Positions 1 to 6,906 of a DNA stretch of 35,080 bases are shown piece after piece. The stretch covers positions 74,887 to 109,966 of the forward strand of contig NZ_JAGFNS010000033.1 in assembly GCF_017592555.1 (NCBI RefSeq), in the 5' to 3' direction. Source of the DNA: Actinoplanes flavus (GTDB lineage: Bacteria > Actinomycetota > Actinomycetes > Mycobacteriales > Micromonosporaceae). The first letter of the stretch is position 1. Every line of letters starts with the position of its first letter. A program made the position numbers and the translations under genes. The notes under the pieces were generated by a model, which saw only the letters and a program-made list of their open reading frames with translations, was not told the DNA's origin and ran no database searches.

Positions 1-196
1 TTTCCTCGGGGGTGACGTGGCCGGGGCGGACCCGGGCGGTGTCGCCGCGGCGCTCGGCCACGTCCTTGCCGTCGGAGGAGGGCAGATCGACGATCACCAC
101 CTTGGCGCCCTCGGCCACGAGGGCCTGGACGGTGGCGAGGCCGAGACCGGATGCGCCGCCGGTGACGAGGGCGACGTCGTGCTGGGACAGTCTCAC
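1..196 (-). CDS. SDR family NAD(P)-dependent oxidoreductase (N-terminal part)
   Basis: This is the first 65 codons of a short-chain dehydrogenase; the rest lies left of the window. Residues 11-18 read TGGASGLG, the TGxxxGxG dinucleotide-binding motif of classical SDR enzymes, and the second beta strand ends in VVIVDLP, whose Asp is the usual mark of NAD(H) preference. The start is the GTG at 196, preceded six bases upstream by AAGGAG. Sequence style resembles the type-2 3-hydroxyacyl-CoA dehydrogenase (HSD10-like) group, so a role in acyl-CoA oxidation is possible; the substrate cannot be told from this fragment. It lies 74 bp downstream of a TetR gene on the same strand and probably has its own promoter under that regulator. 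Confidence 0.85.
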   Translation of the reverse strand, partial: MRLSQHDVALVTGGASGLGLATVQALVAEGAKVVIVDLPSSDGKDVAERRGDTARVRPGHVTPEE

Positions 197-250
197 GGAG
201 ACTCCTTAGGCGGTCCTACTGGACGGTCAGAGTCTCACCCCATCGCACAG

Positions 251-272
251 AAACAGTCAAGGCTGTCTGTTT
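251..272. promoter_or_regulatory. Probable TetR operator over the SDR promoter
   Basis: Imperfect 22-bp palindrome with outer arms AAACAG / CTGTTT and a second matching pair CA / TG inside (8 of 11 positions symmetric). On the minus strand it contains TTGACT (255-260), a good -35 hexamer for the SDR gene. It sits between the TetR stop codon and the SDR start. Binding by the neighbouring TetR protein is inferred from position and symmetry. Confidence 0.5.
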
Positions 273-906
273 ATGGTCGTCCACCGAGCAGCGCGTGCCG
301 GGCGATCTCCTTCCAGTGCTCCAGCAGCGGCTCGGACGCCGGATCGCGGGCGTCGAAGGCGTAACTGAGGGCCGTGCCCCGCATGCTGGTGAACAGCACC
401 GGGCGTACCGGCAGGTAGAGGGGGCGGCCCACCAGATCCGGGCCGAACAGCTGGTCCATCCGCGCCCAGATGGCCCGGCCCAGGCGCTTCTCCGCCGGCC
501 GGATCGCCCCGGCCAGCGCCGGCTCGGTCCGCGACGCCACCCACAGCTCGGTGGCCGCCCAGAAGCTCGGCTCCTGGAACGTCGCCCACAGGCAGTCCAC
601 CACCACGGCGATCCGCTCGCCCGGCCCGGTCGCGTCGGCGATCCGCTCGGTCCACGGCCCCGGCACCGGCTCGGCCAGTTGCGCCTCGAAGATGTGGTGC
701 GCCGCCGCGACCAGCAACTCCTCCTTCGACGGGAACTGGTGCAGCATCCGCCCCCGCGACATTCCGGCCTCGGCCTGGATGGAGATGGTGCTGGTTCGCG
801 CGTACCCGTCGCGCAGCAGGCAGGTGACCGCGGCGTCGAGGATCCGGGCCCGCGACTCCCGGGTGCGGTCCGCCCGGGGGCGGCCCCGTGCCGGTGAAAG
901 CGTCAT
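271..906 (-). CDS. TetR/AcrR family transcriptional regulator
   Basis: Protein of 211 residues. Residues about 11-60 form the TetR helix-turn-helix domain: RESRARILDAAVTCLLRDG, then a recognition region TISIQAEAGMSRGRMLHQFPSKEEL in which the usual YHHFPSK is LHQFPSK. The C-terminal ligand domain (about 65-211) is Trp-rich and not diagnostic. The start at 906 gives MTLSPARGRPRADRT, the basic tail usual for the family; a longer frame exists upstream but has no family-like residues. It precedes the SDR gene on the same strand, with a palindrome in the gap, so it most likely represses that gene. The effector is unknown; an acyl-CoA is a fair guess given the SDR type. Confidence 0.9.
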   Translation of the reverse strand: MTLSPARGRPRADRTRESRARILDAAVTCLLRDGYARTSTISIQAEAGMSRGRMLHQFPSKEELLVAAAHHIFEAQLAEPVPGPWTERIADATGPGERIAVVVDCLWATFQEPSFWAATELWVASRTEPALAGAIRPAEKRLGRAIWARMDQLFGPDLVGRPLYLPVRPVLFTSMRGTALSYAFDARDPASEPLLEHWKEIARHALLGGRP

Positions 907-957
907 CCGCCGACAATAGCGGTCCACGCTGACTGTCCCGCCGGGGCATGATGGGGC

Positions 958-1146
958 ATGCTCAACTCCATCCCCGCCGAATCGGCCGTCCAGGTGCTGA
1001 CCCGGTGGCAGGACGGCGGCGGGACGTGGCGGGTTCTCGCGCGCAGCGACAGCCACGTCACCGTCGCGCTGCTGACCTGCACCGAGGAGGAGGTCGACCG
1101 CTGCACCTGGCCCAGCGACCCGCGGCTTCTCGCCCTGCTCAGCTAG
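958..1146 (+). CDS. Small hypothetical protein (62 aa)
   Basis: A 62-codon ORF divergent from the TetR gene. The product is acidic, with a Trp-containing centre (RWQDGGGTWRVLARSDSH) and a Cys-containing acidic turn (CTEEEVDRCTWP). I recognise no domain. Support comes from strong G/C third positions, an ATG start just after a GGGG run, and its fit in the space between the TetR gene and the acetyltransferase, where no other frame is credible. It is too short for any functional call. It could share the divergent promoter region 907-957 with the TetR gene. Confidence 0.55.
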   Translation: MLNSIPAESAVQVLTRWQDGGGTWRVLARSDSHVTVALLTCTEEEVDRCTWPSDPRLLALLS

Positions 1147-1200
1147 CGCCCGGCTCGGTCGCGGCCCTCGCGCCGGAAGATGATCGTGCAGAATCGGGCG

Positions 1201-1926
1201 ATGTCTCTCGACGCGTCGCATGCCAACCACCGCTGGTTCTGGCGTCACCTGGCCCGGGTCCGCGGTGCGGAGTGTCTCGAGATCCCCGGTGGCCTGCTGC
1301 TGTGCGTCGATCTTCCGGGCACCTCGTGGAACAACCTGCACCTGGACCCGGGCGCCGACCATGAGCCGGCCTTGGAACGGGCCCGGGAGTACTTCGGGGC
1401 ACGGAAACTGCCCTGGCGGCTCTACGCCGAGCAGGAGTCACCGGCGGCGGAGGCGTTCGCTGCCCGGCACGGTGTTCCGGCGCAGCCGCTGTACCCGGTG
1501 CTGCACCGCCCGGCCGGGCCGCTCGACGACGGCGACGGCGAGCTGGCGACGTCCACCGCGACGAGCCTGGACGACCTGCGCGACTTCATGGACTGCGCCG
1601 GGGCCGCCTACCGGATCGATCCGGCGACGCTGGGGCCGCTGGTGAGCCCGCGCGCCTTCGACGACCCGGCGTTCCGGTTCCATCTGGGGCGACAGGACGG
1701 GCGGGTGGTCGCGGTCAGCGTCAGTGTCGCGCACGCCGACACGGTCGGCGTCTACTTCGTCGGGGTACGCCCGGAGCACCGCCGCCGGGGGCACGGCCGG
1801 ACGATCACGGCGGTGGCGGTCCGGGCCGTTCCGGACGCGGCCACCGCCGTCCTGCAGGCCACGCCCGCCGGACTTTCCGTCTACCAGGACATGGGCTTTC
1901 GCGTCGTGACCGAATACCGCTACTAG
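1201..1926 (+). CDS. GNAT family N-acetyltransferase
   Basis: About 241 residues. The C-terminal half holds the GNAT fold: VGVYFVGVRPEHRRRGHGR (about 178-196) is motif A, with the acetyl-CoA pyrophosphate-binding R/Q-x-x-G-x-G/A loop seen as RRRGHG, and LSVYQDMGFRVVTEYRY is the usual beta6-alpha4-beta7 ending. The N-terminal half (WFWRHLARVRGAECLEIPGG) resembles actinobacterial two-part GNAT proteins of unknown substrate. An ATG at 1180 in the same frame would add seven residues, but its only Shine-Dalgarno-like bases touch the start codon. At 1201 a -10-like CAGAAT lies seven bases upstream, which would suit a leaderless mRNA. The gene converges on the dipeptidase-like gene, with only 11 bp between the stops and no obvious terminator. 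Confidence 0.85.
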   Translation: MSLDASHANHRWFWRHLARVRGAECLEIPGGLLLCVDLPGTSWNNLHLDPGADHEPALERAREYFGARKLPWRLYAEQESPAAEAFAARHGVPAQPLYPVLHRPAGPLDDGDGELATSTATSLDDLRDFMDCAGAAYRIDPATLGPLVSPRAFDDPAFRFHLGRQDGRVVAVSVSVAHADTVGVYFVGVRPEHRRRGHGRTITAVAVRAVPDAATAVLQATPAGLSVYQDMGFRVVTEYRY

Positions 1927-1937
1927 AATTTCCCCGG

Positions 1938-2888
1938 CTAGGTCCAGCACTGGGCGGCCACGCGGCGGAAGTTGCCGCCCAGGATGGCCGCGACCGCGTC
2001 GGCCGGGTAGCCGCGGTCGCGCAGTGCGGCCTCCACCGCGAACAGGCCCTCCGGCGGAGTGAAGTCGATCGGTCCCCAGCGGGTGAACCAGTCGGGGAAC
2101 AGCTCCGGGTTGTCGCGGATCGCCGCGTTGGCGTCCTCGAAGTCGAACGAGAAGTCCGTCGACAGTCCGACATGCTCCGGGCCGACCAGTTCGACCGCGT
2201 AGTCGACGTGCCGCACGAAGGCGTCCACCGACGCGTCGTTCGGGCCCAGGAAGATGCCGATGCCGGTGATCCCGATGACGCCGCCGGTGGCCGCGCACGC
2301 CCGTGCCTGCTCGTCGGTGATGTTGCGCGGGTGGTCCCACAGCGCCCGCATGCAGGAGTGGCTGTAGATCATCGGCTTGGTGGTGACGTCGCTGATGTCG
2401 AGGGCGGTCCGGGCGCCGCAGTGCGAGCCGTCGGCCACCATGCCGACCGCGTTCATCTCGCGGATCAGATCCCGGCCGTACGCGGTCAGCCCCTCGTCGG
2501 TCTCGTCCAGGCACCCGCCGCCGGCCGCGTTGCGGTTGTTGTAGGACGGCAGCATGGTACGGACGCCCAGGTCGTAGAACTCCCGCACCCGGTCCAGCCG
2601 CCCGTCCAGCGGGCCGGAGTCCTCCAGGTCGAAGGCGACCGCCACCCGTCCGGTGTCGCGGGCCGTGTCCAGGTCGGCGAGCCCGGCGGCGAGCACGAAC
2701 CGCTCGTCCGCCTCGATCCGCGGCCGCCAGTCCGCCAGCAGCGCGATGACCTCGTCGTAGCCGTGCGGGGCGTACCCCACGTTGACCGAGACGTAGCTGC
2801 CACCCGGACGGCGGTAGCGGTCCAGCTCACCGAGGTCGGCGGCGCTCGTCAGCGGCAGGCAGCAATGTTGTTCCCAGAGCAGCGACAC
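1938..2888 (-). CDS. Membrane dipeptidase-like (peptidase M19) protein
   Basis: 316 residues, in the usual size range for M19 zinc dipeptidases (renal dipeptidase fold, TIM barrel). Motifs in order: AFDLEDSGPL (equivalent of the metal-bridging Glu region), YNNRNAAGGGCLDETDEGLT, GMVADGSHCG and YSHSCMRALWDHPRN (the two metal-binding His), HVGLSTDFSFDF (the binding-site Asp) and ILGGNFRRV at the C terminus. The N-terminal HxD metal pair of classic members is replaced by H8-C-C, so the metal site may be altered. Start is GTG at 2888: the only upstream codons in frame run into the TGA of DUF488, so it cannot begin much earlier. It is the last gene of the leftward ribA-led run, 21 bp after DUF488. 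Confidence 0.85.
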   Translation of the reverse strand: MSLLWEQHCCLPLTSAADLGELDRYRRPGGSYVSVNVGYAPHGYDEVIALLADWRPRIEADERFVLAAGLADLDTARDTGRVAVAFDLEDSGPLDGRLDRVREFYDLGVRTMLPSYNNRNAAGGGCLDETDEGLTAYGRDLIREMNAVGMVADGSHCGARTALDISDVTTKPMIYSHSCMRALWDHPRNITDEQARACAATGGVIGITGIGIFLGPNDASVDAFVRHVDYAVELVGPEHVGLSTDFSFDFEDANAAIRDNPELFPDWFTRWGPIDFTPPEGLFAVEAALRDRGYPADAVAAILGGNFRRVAAQCWT

Positions 2889-2909
2889 GAGCAGAGGGTA
2901 CGGCCGGGG

Positions 2910-3254
2910 TCAGGCGAGGTAGTCGGCGAGGACCCGGGCGTGGTTGTTCGTGGTGTCGCGGACGCTGTAGAGCAGGGTGACGGTGCCGTGCTCGGCGGCC
3001 CTGGCACGCAGCGCGGCGACGGCCTCCGGGTTGGCGTCGAGCTCGGCCCGGTAGCGCCGGGCGAACTCGGCGAACTCGCCGGTGTGCTGGTGGAACCACT
3101 GCCGCAGTTCGGTGCTCGGCGCGGCGTCCTTGGCCCACTCGCCGAGGGCCGCGCGCTCCTTGGAGACGCCGCGCGGCCAGAGCCGGTCCACCAGGATCCG
3201 GTAGCCGTCGCCCGGATCGGGTTCGTCCTGTACCCGCTTGATCTGGAACGCCAT
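2910..3254 (-). CDS. DUF488 family protein
   Basis: A 114-residue protein matching the short DUF488 (YeaO-like) family: it opens with IKRVQDEPDPGDGYRILVDRLWPRGVSKE, the family signature of Arg-Val near the start followed by DRLWPRG, continues with LGEWAKDAAPSTELRQWFHQ, and ends with VTLLYSVRDTTNNHARVLADYL. The family is widespread and has no settled biochemical function. ATG start at 3254, nine bases after the stop of the MFS gene on the same strand, so it is probably cotranscribed and perhaps translationally linked. Nothing in it shows a direct tie to riboflavin-type chemistry. Confidence 0.9.
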   Translation of the reverse strand: MAFQIKRVQDEPDPGDGYRILVDRLWPRGVSKERAALGEWAKDAAPSTELRQWFHQHTGEFAEFARRYRAELDANPEAVAALRARAAEHGTVTLLYSVRDTTNNHARVLADYLA

Positions 3255-3263
3255 TTCCGCATG

Positions 3264-4463
3264 CTATGTCCGGGCCGGCGCCTGGTCCGGCGCGGGGGCG
3301 CGGCCCAGACCACGGACCGCCGGGACGAGCAGCAGGACCGCGCAGCCGAGGACGCCGACCAGCACCGACGAGCCGAGCACCAGCTCGGCGCCGACGACCG
3401 CGGCGACCGGCCCGGCGAGCGCCTGACCGATCGGAAGGCTGACGGTCGAGCCGAGCACCTCGTACGAGGTCATCCGGTTCAGCATGTCCGGCGGCACCTG
3501 GGTCTGCACGCTGGTCTGCCACTGGACCGACCAGAACGCCCAGACCAGGCCGTTGACCGCGGCCGCGGCCAGCAGCAGCGGCAGATCGGCGTGCAGGGCG
3601 ATGGCCAGCGGCAGCAGCACGAAGGCGAACATCGCCGCGGCTCCGGCGGCGAGCGGGCGCGCGGGCCGCAGACGGAGGGCGGCGATGCCCCCGCAGACGG
3701 TTCCAGCGCCGAGGGCGGAGTGCATCCAGCCGTACGCGGTGGCGCCCAGATCCTCGCTGACCAGGGTGGCGCCGAGCGGGATGAGCGGGCCGAACAGGAA
3801 GATCCCGTAGAGGATCCAGACCAGGATCACCGACCAGATCCACCGTCGGGCGCGGAATTCCTGCCAGCCGTCCCGCAGGTCGCGGATCGTCGACGACGAG
3901 GTACGCGGGACCTCGCCCAGCCGCAGGCCGGCCAGGCAGAGAGCGCTGATCGCGAACGTCGCGGCGTCCACCGCGTACACCGGACCGGGCCCGAGGAACG
4001 CGAAGATCAGGCCCGCGGCAGCCGGGCCGAGCATCTCGGCGATCGCGACCGCCGTACGGATGACGGCATTGGCCTTGTGGGGATCGCTCGCGACGAGTGG
4101 CACGATGCCGTTGACGCCGGGCTGGAACATCGCGGCCGCCGCGCCGCTGACCGCCGCGCAGACGATCAGCAGGCCCAGTGACGGCGTGCCGGTGAAGAAG
4201 GCGGCCGCGACGACGCCCTGGGCGACGAGCCGCACCAGGTCGGCGCCGAGCATCAGCGGCCGGGCGCCGAACCGGTCCGCGAACACCCCGCCGAACAGGA
4301 TGCACCCGAGCATCGGCAGCATCCAGGCGGCGAGCACCAGCCCGACCCCGGTGGCGCCGTGGATCCGCCCGACCGCCAGCGCGGCCGCCACCGTGAGCAT
4401 CGCGTCGCCGAAGACGGAGACGGCCCGGGCCACGAAGTAGCGGGTGAATCCAGCGGTCCACAT
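3264..4463 (-). CDS. MFS transporter (EntS/MFS_3-like exporter)
   Basis: 399 residues with about 11-12 hydrophobic membrane segments. It begins directly with the first helix region (FTRYFVARAVSVFGDAML), has the loop 2-3 signature FGGVFADRFGARPLML (the G-x-x-x-D-R-x-G-x-R motif of MFS proteins), and shows the N-terminal/C-terminal split around a basic cytoplasmic loop (RDLRDGWQEFRARRWIWS). This arrangement is shared with EntS-like siderophore and drug exporters. The start at 4463 lies 38 bp after the MarR stop and just downstream of an AT-rich palindrome, so it belongs to the MarR operon but may also have its own regulated promoter. The substrate is unknown; the neighbours suggest a GTP-derived metabolite or a drug. 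Confidence 0.9.
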   Translation of the reverse strand: MWTAGFTRYFVARAVSVFGDAMLTVAAALAVGRIHGATGVGLVLAAWMLPMLGCILFGGVFADRFGARPLMLGADLVRLVAQGVVAAAFFTGTPSLGLLIVCAAVSGAAAAMFQPGVNGIVPLVASDPHKANAVIRTAVAIAEMLGPAAAGLIFAFLGPGPVYAVDAATFAISALCLAGLRLGEVPRTSSSTIRDLRDGWQEFRARRWIWSVILVWILYGIFLFGPLIPLGATLVSEDLGATAYGWMHSALGAGTVCGGIAALRLRPARPLAAGAAAMFAFVLLPLAIALHADLPLLLAAAAVNGLVWAFWSVQWQTSVQTQVPPDMLNRMTSYEVLGSTVSLPIGQALAGPVAAVVGAELVLGSSVLVGVLGCAVLLLVPAVRGLGRAPAPDQAPART

Positions 4464-4494
4464 TCGCCGATCTTCGCGTGATCGGCCCCGATGG

Positions 4495-4509
4495 GTAAAG
4501 TTTATTTAC
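4495..4509. promoter_or_regulatory. AT-rich palindrome upstream of the MFS gene
   Basis: Perfect arms GTAAA / TTTAC around a 5-bp AT-rich centre, overlapping the MarR stop codon and 32-46 bp upstream of the MFS start. AT-rich palindromes of this size are the usual MarR operator type, and this one stands out in DNA that is otherwise above 70 % G+C. Control of the MFS gene by the adjacent MarR protein is an inference. Confidence 0.4.
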
Positions 4510-4972
4510 TGTTTGTGAGCGGCGGCACCAACTTGGCGGTGATGTCGCGCAGACGGGCGACGTCCTCGGCGGTCAGATGGTCGAAGACCAGGCGGCGCAC
4601 CTCGGCCACATGGCCCGGCGCGGCCGCCCGCAGCGCCGCCATCCCGGCCTCGGTGAGCCCCGCGATCTGGCCGCGCTTGTCGCTCGGGCAGGCCTGCCGG
4701 ACCACCCAGCCGCGCTGTTCGAGATTGCTGACCGCGTGCGACAGCCGGGTCGTGGTGGTCCCGGTCAACCGGGCCAGCCGGGTCATCCGCATGGCCCGGC
4801 CCGGCTCGGCGCTGAGCGTGGCCAGAATCTGGTAGTAGGCGTGCGGAATGCCGGCGTCCTGGCGCAACTGCTGATCCAGGGCGGTGGGCAGCATCATCAG
4901 CACCTGCGCCAGGTTCATCCAGGCCTCCGGCTCGGCGCCGGTCAGCCACCGTACGGGTGAAGCGTCGGTCAC
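4502..4972 (-). CDS. MarR family transcriptional regulator
   Basis: 156 residues. The winged helix-turn-helix spans about residues 48-115: HAYYQILATLSAEPGRAMRMTRLARLTGTTTTRLSHAVSNLEQRGWVVRQACPSDKRG, with the family's D-x-R-x-x-x wing seen as SDKRGQIAGLTEAG. Flanking helices (about 18-45 and 118-150) provide the dimer interface. The start is GTG at 4972 with GAGGAGG eight bases upstream; the nearby ATG at 4980 is in a frame that stops at once. It is placed between the RibD-like deaminase gene (21 bp) and the MFS gene (38 bp), so it is probably the operon's own repressor. Candidate binding sites are the palindrome at 4495-4509 and the inverted repeat before ribA. Confidence 0.92.
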   Translation of the reverse strand: MTDASPVRWLTGAEPEAWMNLAQVLMMLPTALDQQLRQDAGIPHAYYQILATLSAEPGRAMRMTRLARLTGTTTTRLSHAVSNLEQRGWVVRQACPSDKRGQIAGLTEAGMAALRAAAPGHVAEVRRLVFDHLTAEDVARLRDITAKLVPPLTNSK

Positions 4973-4993
4973 CGGCTCATCCTCCTCGATCTC

Positions 4994-5461
4994 CTAAACC
5001 GCCGGCGCGAGCAGGTGGGCGTTGACGTCCCGGACCAGATCGCCCAGGCCCGGGTGCTCGACCACGGTCACTCCGCCGTCCTCCAGGATGCGTACACCCT
5101 CGCAGTCGGCGAACAGCGACGGCTCGCGCAACGCCAGCACGACCCGGCCGAACCCGGCGGCCAGGATCAGCCGCGTGCACGAGGTCGGCCGGGACCGGCG
5201 GGTCGTGCACGGCTCCAGCGAGCTGTACATGGTGGCGCCGGCCAGCTCGAAGTCGCGGCGGCCGGCCAGCTTGGCCAGCGCCGCCTCCTCGGCGTGGTGG
5301 GCCGGGTGCGCCTCGCCGGTGTAGCCGGTGGCCAGCACCGCGCCGTGCCGGTCGACGACGACGGCGCCGACCGCATAGTGGCTCGGCGACGGGGGAGAGA
5401 GCCGGGAGAGGTCGATCGCGGTGGTCAGCCAGTGCCGGTCGACGTCGTGTGTGAAGGCCAT
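4994..5461 (-). CDS. RibD-like zinc deaminase (deaminase domain only)
   Basis: 155 residues with the cytidine/deoxycytidylate deaminase zinc site in the RibD style: H56-A-E58 (proton shuttle Glu) and P84-C85 ... C95, i.e. EPCTTRRSRPTSC, which parallels the EPCxHxGRTPPC motif of RibD. In riboflavin synthesis this domain deaminates the pyrimidine made from the GTP cyclohydrolase II product. The C-terminal reductase domain of full RibD (about 200 more residues) is absent, so the protein would need a separate reductase or serves another pathway. It lies downstream of ribA (79 bp gap) and upstream of marR (21 bp), supporting a shared transcript. A small palindrome, GAATCG/CGATTC around one base, lies in the ribA gap at 5515-5527. 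Confidence 0.85.
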   Translation of the reverse strand: MAFTHDVDRHWLTTAIDLSRLSPPSPSHYAVGAVVVDRHGAVLATGYTGEAHPAHHAEEAALAKLAGRRDFELAGATMYSSLEPCTTRRSRPTSCTRLILAAGFGRVVLALREPSLFADCEGVRILEDGGVTVVEHPGLGDLVRDVNAHLLAPAV

Positions 5462-5540
5462 GCGAGAGGTCCCTTCGGCGAGGGGGGCGACATCTCATCG
5501 GCGCGCCGCCGCCCGAATCGACGATTCCGGCCGATCCGGG

Positions 5541-6185
5541 TCAGCCGGCCAGCGGCAGATCGATGGTGTGATGGGTGTGCGCGACCTTGGCCGACAGGTA
5601 GCGGGCGTTGGCCGCGGAGAGATGCACCCCCGTCGGGATCCGGTCGGCCACCTCCACGCCGAGCGCGTCCAGTTGAGCGGCCTTGTCCGGATTGTTGCTC
5701 AGCAGCCGGATCCGGCCGGCGCCCAGCGCGGTCAGCATCTGTGCGGCCGGGGTGTAGTCGCGCTCGTCCTCGGCGTGGCCCAGCGCCAGATTCGCCTGGT
5801 AGGTGTCGAGGCCGGTGTCCTGGAGGGCGTAGGCGTCGAGCTTCGCGTACAGCCCGATGCCGCGGCCCTCCTGCCGCAGGTAGAGCAGGAAGCCGCCGGC
5901 GTCGCTGATCCGCTCGGCGGCCTCGCGTAACTGGGGGCCGCAGTCGCAGCGTTCGGAGCCGAAGACGTCGCCGGTCAGGCACTCGCTGTGCGGGCGGACC
6001 AGGGGCGCACCGTCACCGGCGATTGCGGTGCGCCAGTCGCCCAGGCCCAGCGCCAGGTGCTCGCGGCCGTCGGACAGCCCGTGGAAGGTGAACACCTCGG
6101 CCGTGGTGGCGTAGCCGTCCGGGAAGCGCAGAGGCACCGTCACCCGCGTACGAATCCGCGCCGCGGTCTTCGTCGTCACCGTCAT
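5541..6185 (-). CDS. ribA: GTP cyclohydrolase II
   Basis: 214 residues, the length of stand-alone bacterial RibA. It opens the imidazole ring of GTP, losing formate and pyrophosphate, to give 2,5-diamino-6-ribosylamino-pyrimidinone phosphate. Zinc ligands are C69, C80 and C82 in HSECLTGDVFGSERCDCGPQL; the catalytic LRQEGRGIGL stretch is at about 103-112, followed by KLDAYALQDTGLDTYQAN; LLSNNPDK near the C terminus also matches the family. The start is the ATG at 6185, with GGAGG seven bases upstream; the longer frame to 6248 crosses the promoter repeat. There is no fused RibB domain and no other riboflavin gene here, so this is a second, dedicated copy rather than the housekeeping operon (inference). 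Confidence 0.95.
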   Translation of the reverse strand: MTVTTKTAARIRTRVTVPLRFPDGYATTAEVFTFHGLSDGREHLALGLGDWRTAIAGDGAPLVRPHSECLTGDVFGSERCDCGPQLREAAERISDAGGFLLYLRQEGRGIGLYAKLDAYALQDTGLDTYQANLALGHAEDERDYTPAAQMLTALGAGRIRLLSNNPDKAAQLDALGVEVADRIPTGVHLSAANARYLSAKVAHTHHTIDLPLAG

Positions 6186-6194
6186 GCCCGCCTC

Positions 6195-6256
6195 CGAAGT
6201 TGTTGAACTTTCACATACAAGCATCCGCGCCGAATGTTGAAAGATCAATAACTTCG
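6195..6256 (-). promoter_or_regulatory. Long inverted repeat in the ribA promoter
   Basis: Arms 6195-6216 and 6234-6256 match in about 20 of 22 positions with one extra base, separated by 17 bp. Each arm also has its own small dyad (TGAA..TTCA and TTGA....TCAA). In the ribA direction the upstream arm covers a weak -35 (TTCAAC) and the other arm lies just past a TATGTG -10 and ends at the Shine-Dalgarno sequence. This fits two operators for a dimeric repressor, most likely the MarR protein of the same operon. A hairpin in the mRNA is the alternative. Confidence 0.55.
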
Positions 6257-6440
6257 CCTGTGGCTCCGGTCACCCACCCGCCGCCACCCGCGCCCCGCGC
6301 CCCAACGGACGCGCGACCCCTTACGGCCTCGGTCCCACCTACCGCTGCCCGCCCCCTGCCCCAACGGACCGCGCGACGCCTTACAGCCTCGGTCCCCCAC
6401 CCGCCGCTGCCCGCGCCGCCTGCAACCCGCCGGACCGGGC
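6257..6440. repeat. Gene-free stretch with a two-copy direct repeat
   Basis: No credible gene. C-rich DNA with a direct repeat of about 35 bp (copies near 6300-6334 and 6359-6394) sharing CCCCAACGGAC, GCGCGAC and GCCTCGGTCCC. It leads into the palindrome and tandem repeats that fill the space up to the AI-2E-type gene. Confidence 0.5.
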
Positions 6441-6488
6441 GATCTTGGACGCCACACCACCGAAAACGGTGGCAAAACGTCCAAGATC
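6441..6488. repeat. Large nested palindrome (REP-like or terminator)
   Basis: Perfect 11-bp outer arms GATCTTGGACG (6441-6451) and CGTCCAAGATC (6478-6488) enclose a second perfect hairpin CCACCG-AAAA-CGGTGG (6457-6472). There is no T-tract, so a simple intrinsic terminator is less likely than a REP-type palindromic unit; I recall GATCTTGGACG-type palindromes from Micromonosporaceae intergenic DNA, but that is from memory and unchecked. Confidence 0.6.
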
Positions 6489-6540
6489 GACGGGTGGAGG
6501 GGGCGGGAGACGCTACGCGCCCGCGACTGGCGGCACGGCC

Positions 6541-6893
6541 GGGAGTGGGCAGGCCGGGTGCCTGGCGAGCAGACCGCGACCACCCACTTAGCGCCACTGG
6601 CGGCATGGGCGGGAGTGGGCAGTTTGGGTGGCTGGCGAGCAGACCGCGACCACCCACTTGGCGCCACTGGCGGTATGGGCGGGAGTGGGCAGGCCGGGTG
6701 CCTGGCGAGCGGGACGGTGACCACCCACTTGGCGCCACCGGCGGCATGGGCGGGAGTGGGAAGTTTGGGTGCCTGGTAAGCGGGACGGTGACCACGCGCT
6801 CAGCGCCACCGGCGGCATGGGCGGGAGTGGGCAGGTCGGGTGGCTGGCGAGCGAGACGGTGACCACCCACTTAGCGCCACTTACGGCAGGTGG
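6541..6893. repeat. 70-71 bp tandem repeat, five copies
   Basis: The landmark GGGAGTGGG recurs at 6541, 6611, 6681, 6752 and 6823 (periods 70, 70, 71, 71). Each unit carries GGGTG(C/G)CTGG(C/T)(G/A)AG, then a CCACCCACTT-type block (CCACGCGCTC in copy four), then GCGCCAC and GGCGGCATGG or a close variant. Copies differ by scattered substitutions. Open frames cross it on both strands but the period is not a multiple of three throughout, so it is not coding. Unit length and lack of unique spacers exclude CRISPR. Confidence 0.85.
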
Positions 6894-6906
6894 GTGGGAT
6901 GGCCCG

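Noticed and set aside
2172..4181. 669-codon plus-strand frame opposite the dipeptidase, DUF488 and MFS genes
   Set aside because: Shadow frame spanning three real genes and their gaps; low-complexity Arg/Gly/Asp product.
6186..6260. FMN (RFN) riboswitch before ribA
   Set aside because: The untranslated stretch is too short for the multi-helix RFN element and lacks its conserved blocks; a DNA operator explains the inverted repeat better.
6541..6893. CRISPR array
   Set aside because: Whole 70-bp units are similar with no constant repeat plus unique spacer, and no cas genes are near. The same holds for 32944-33190.
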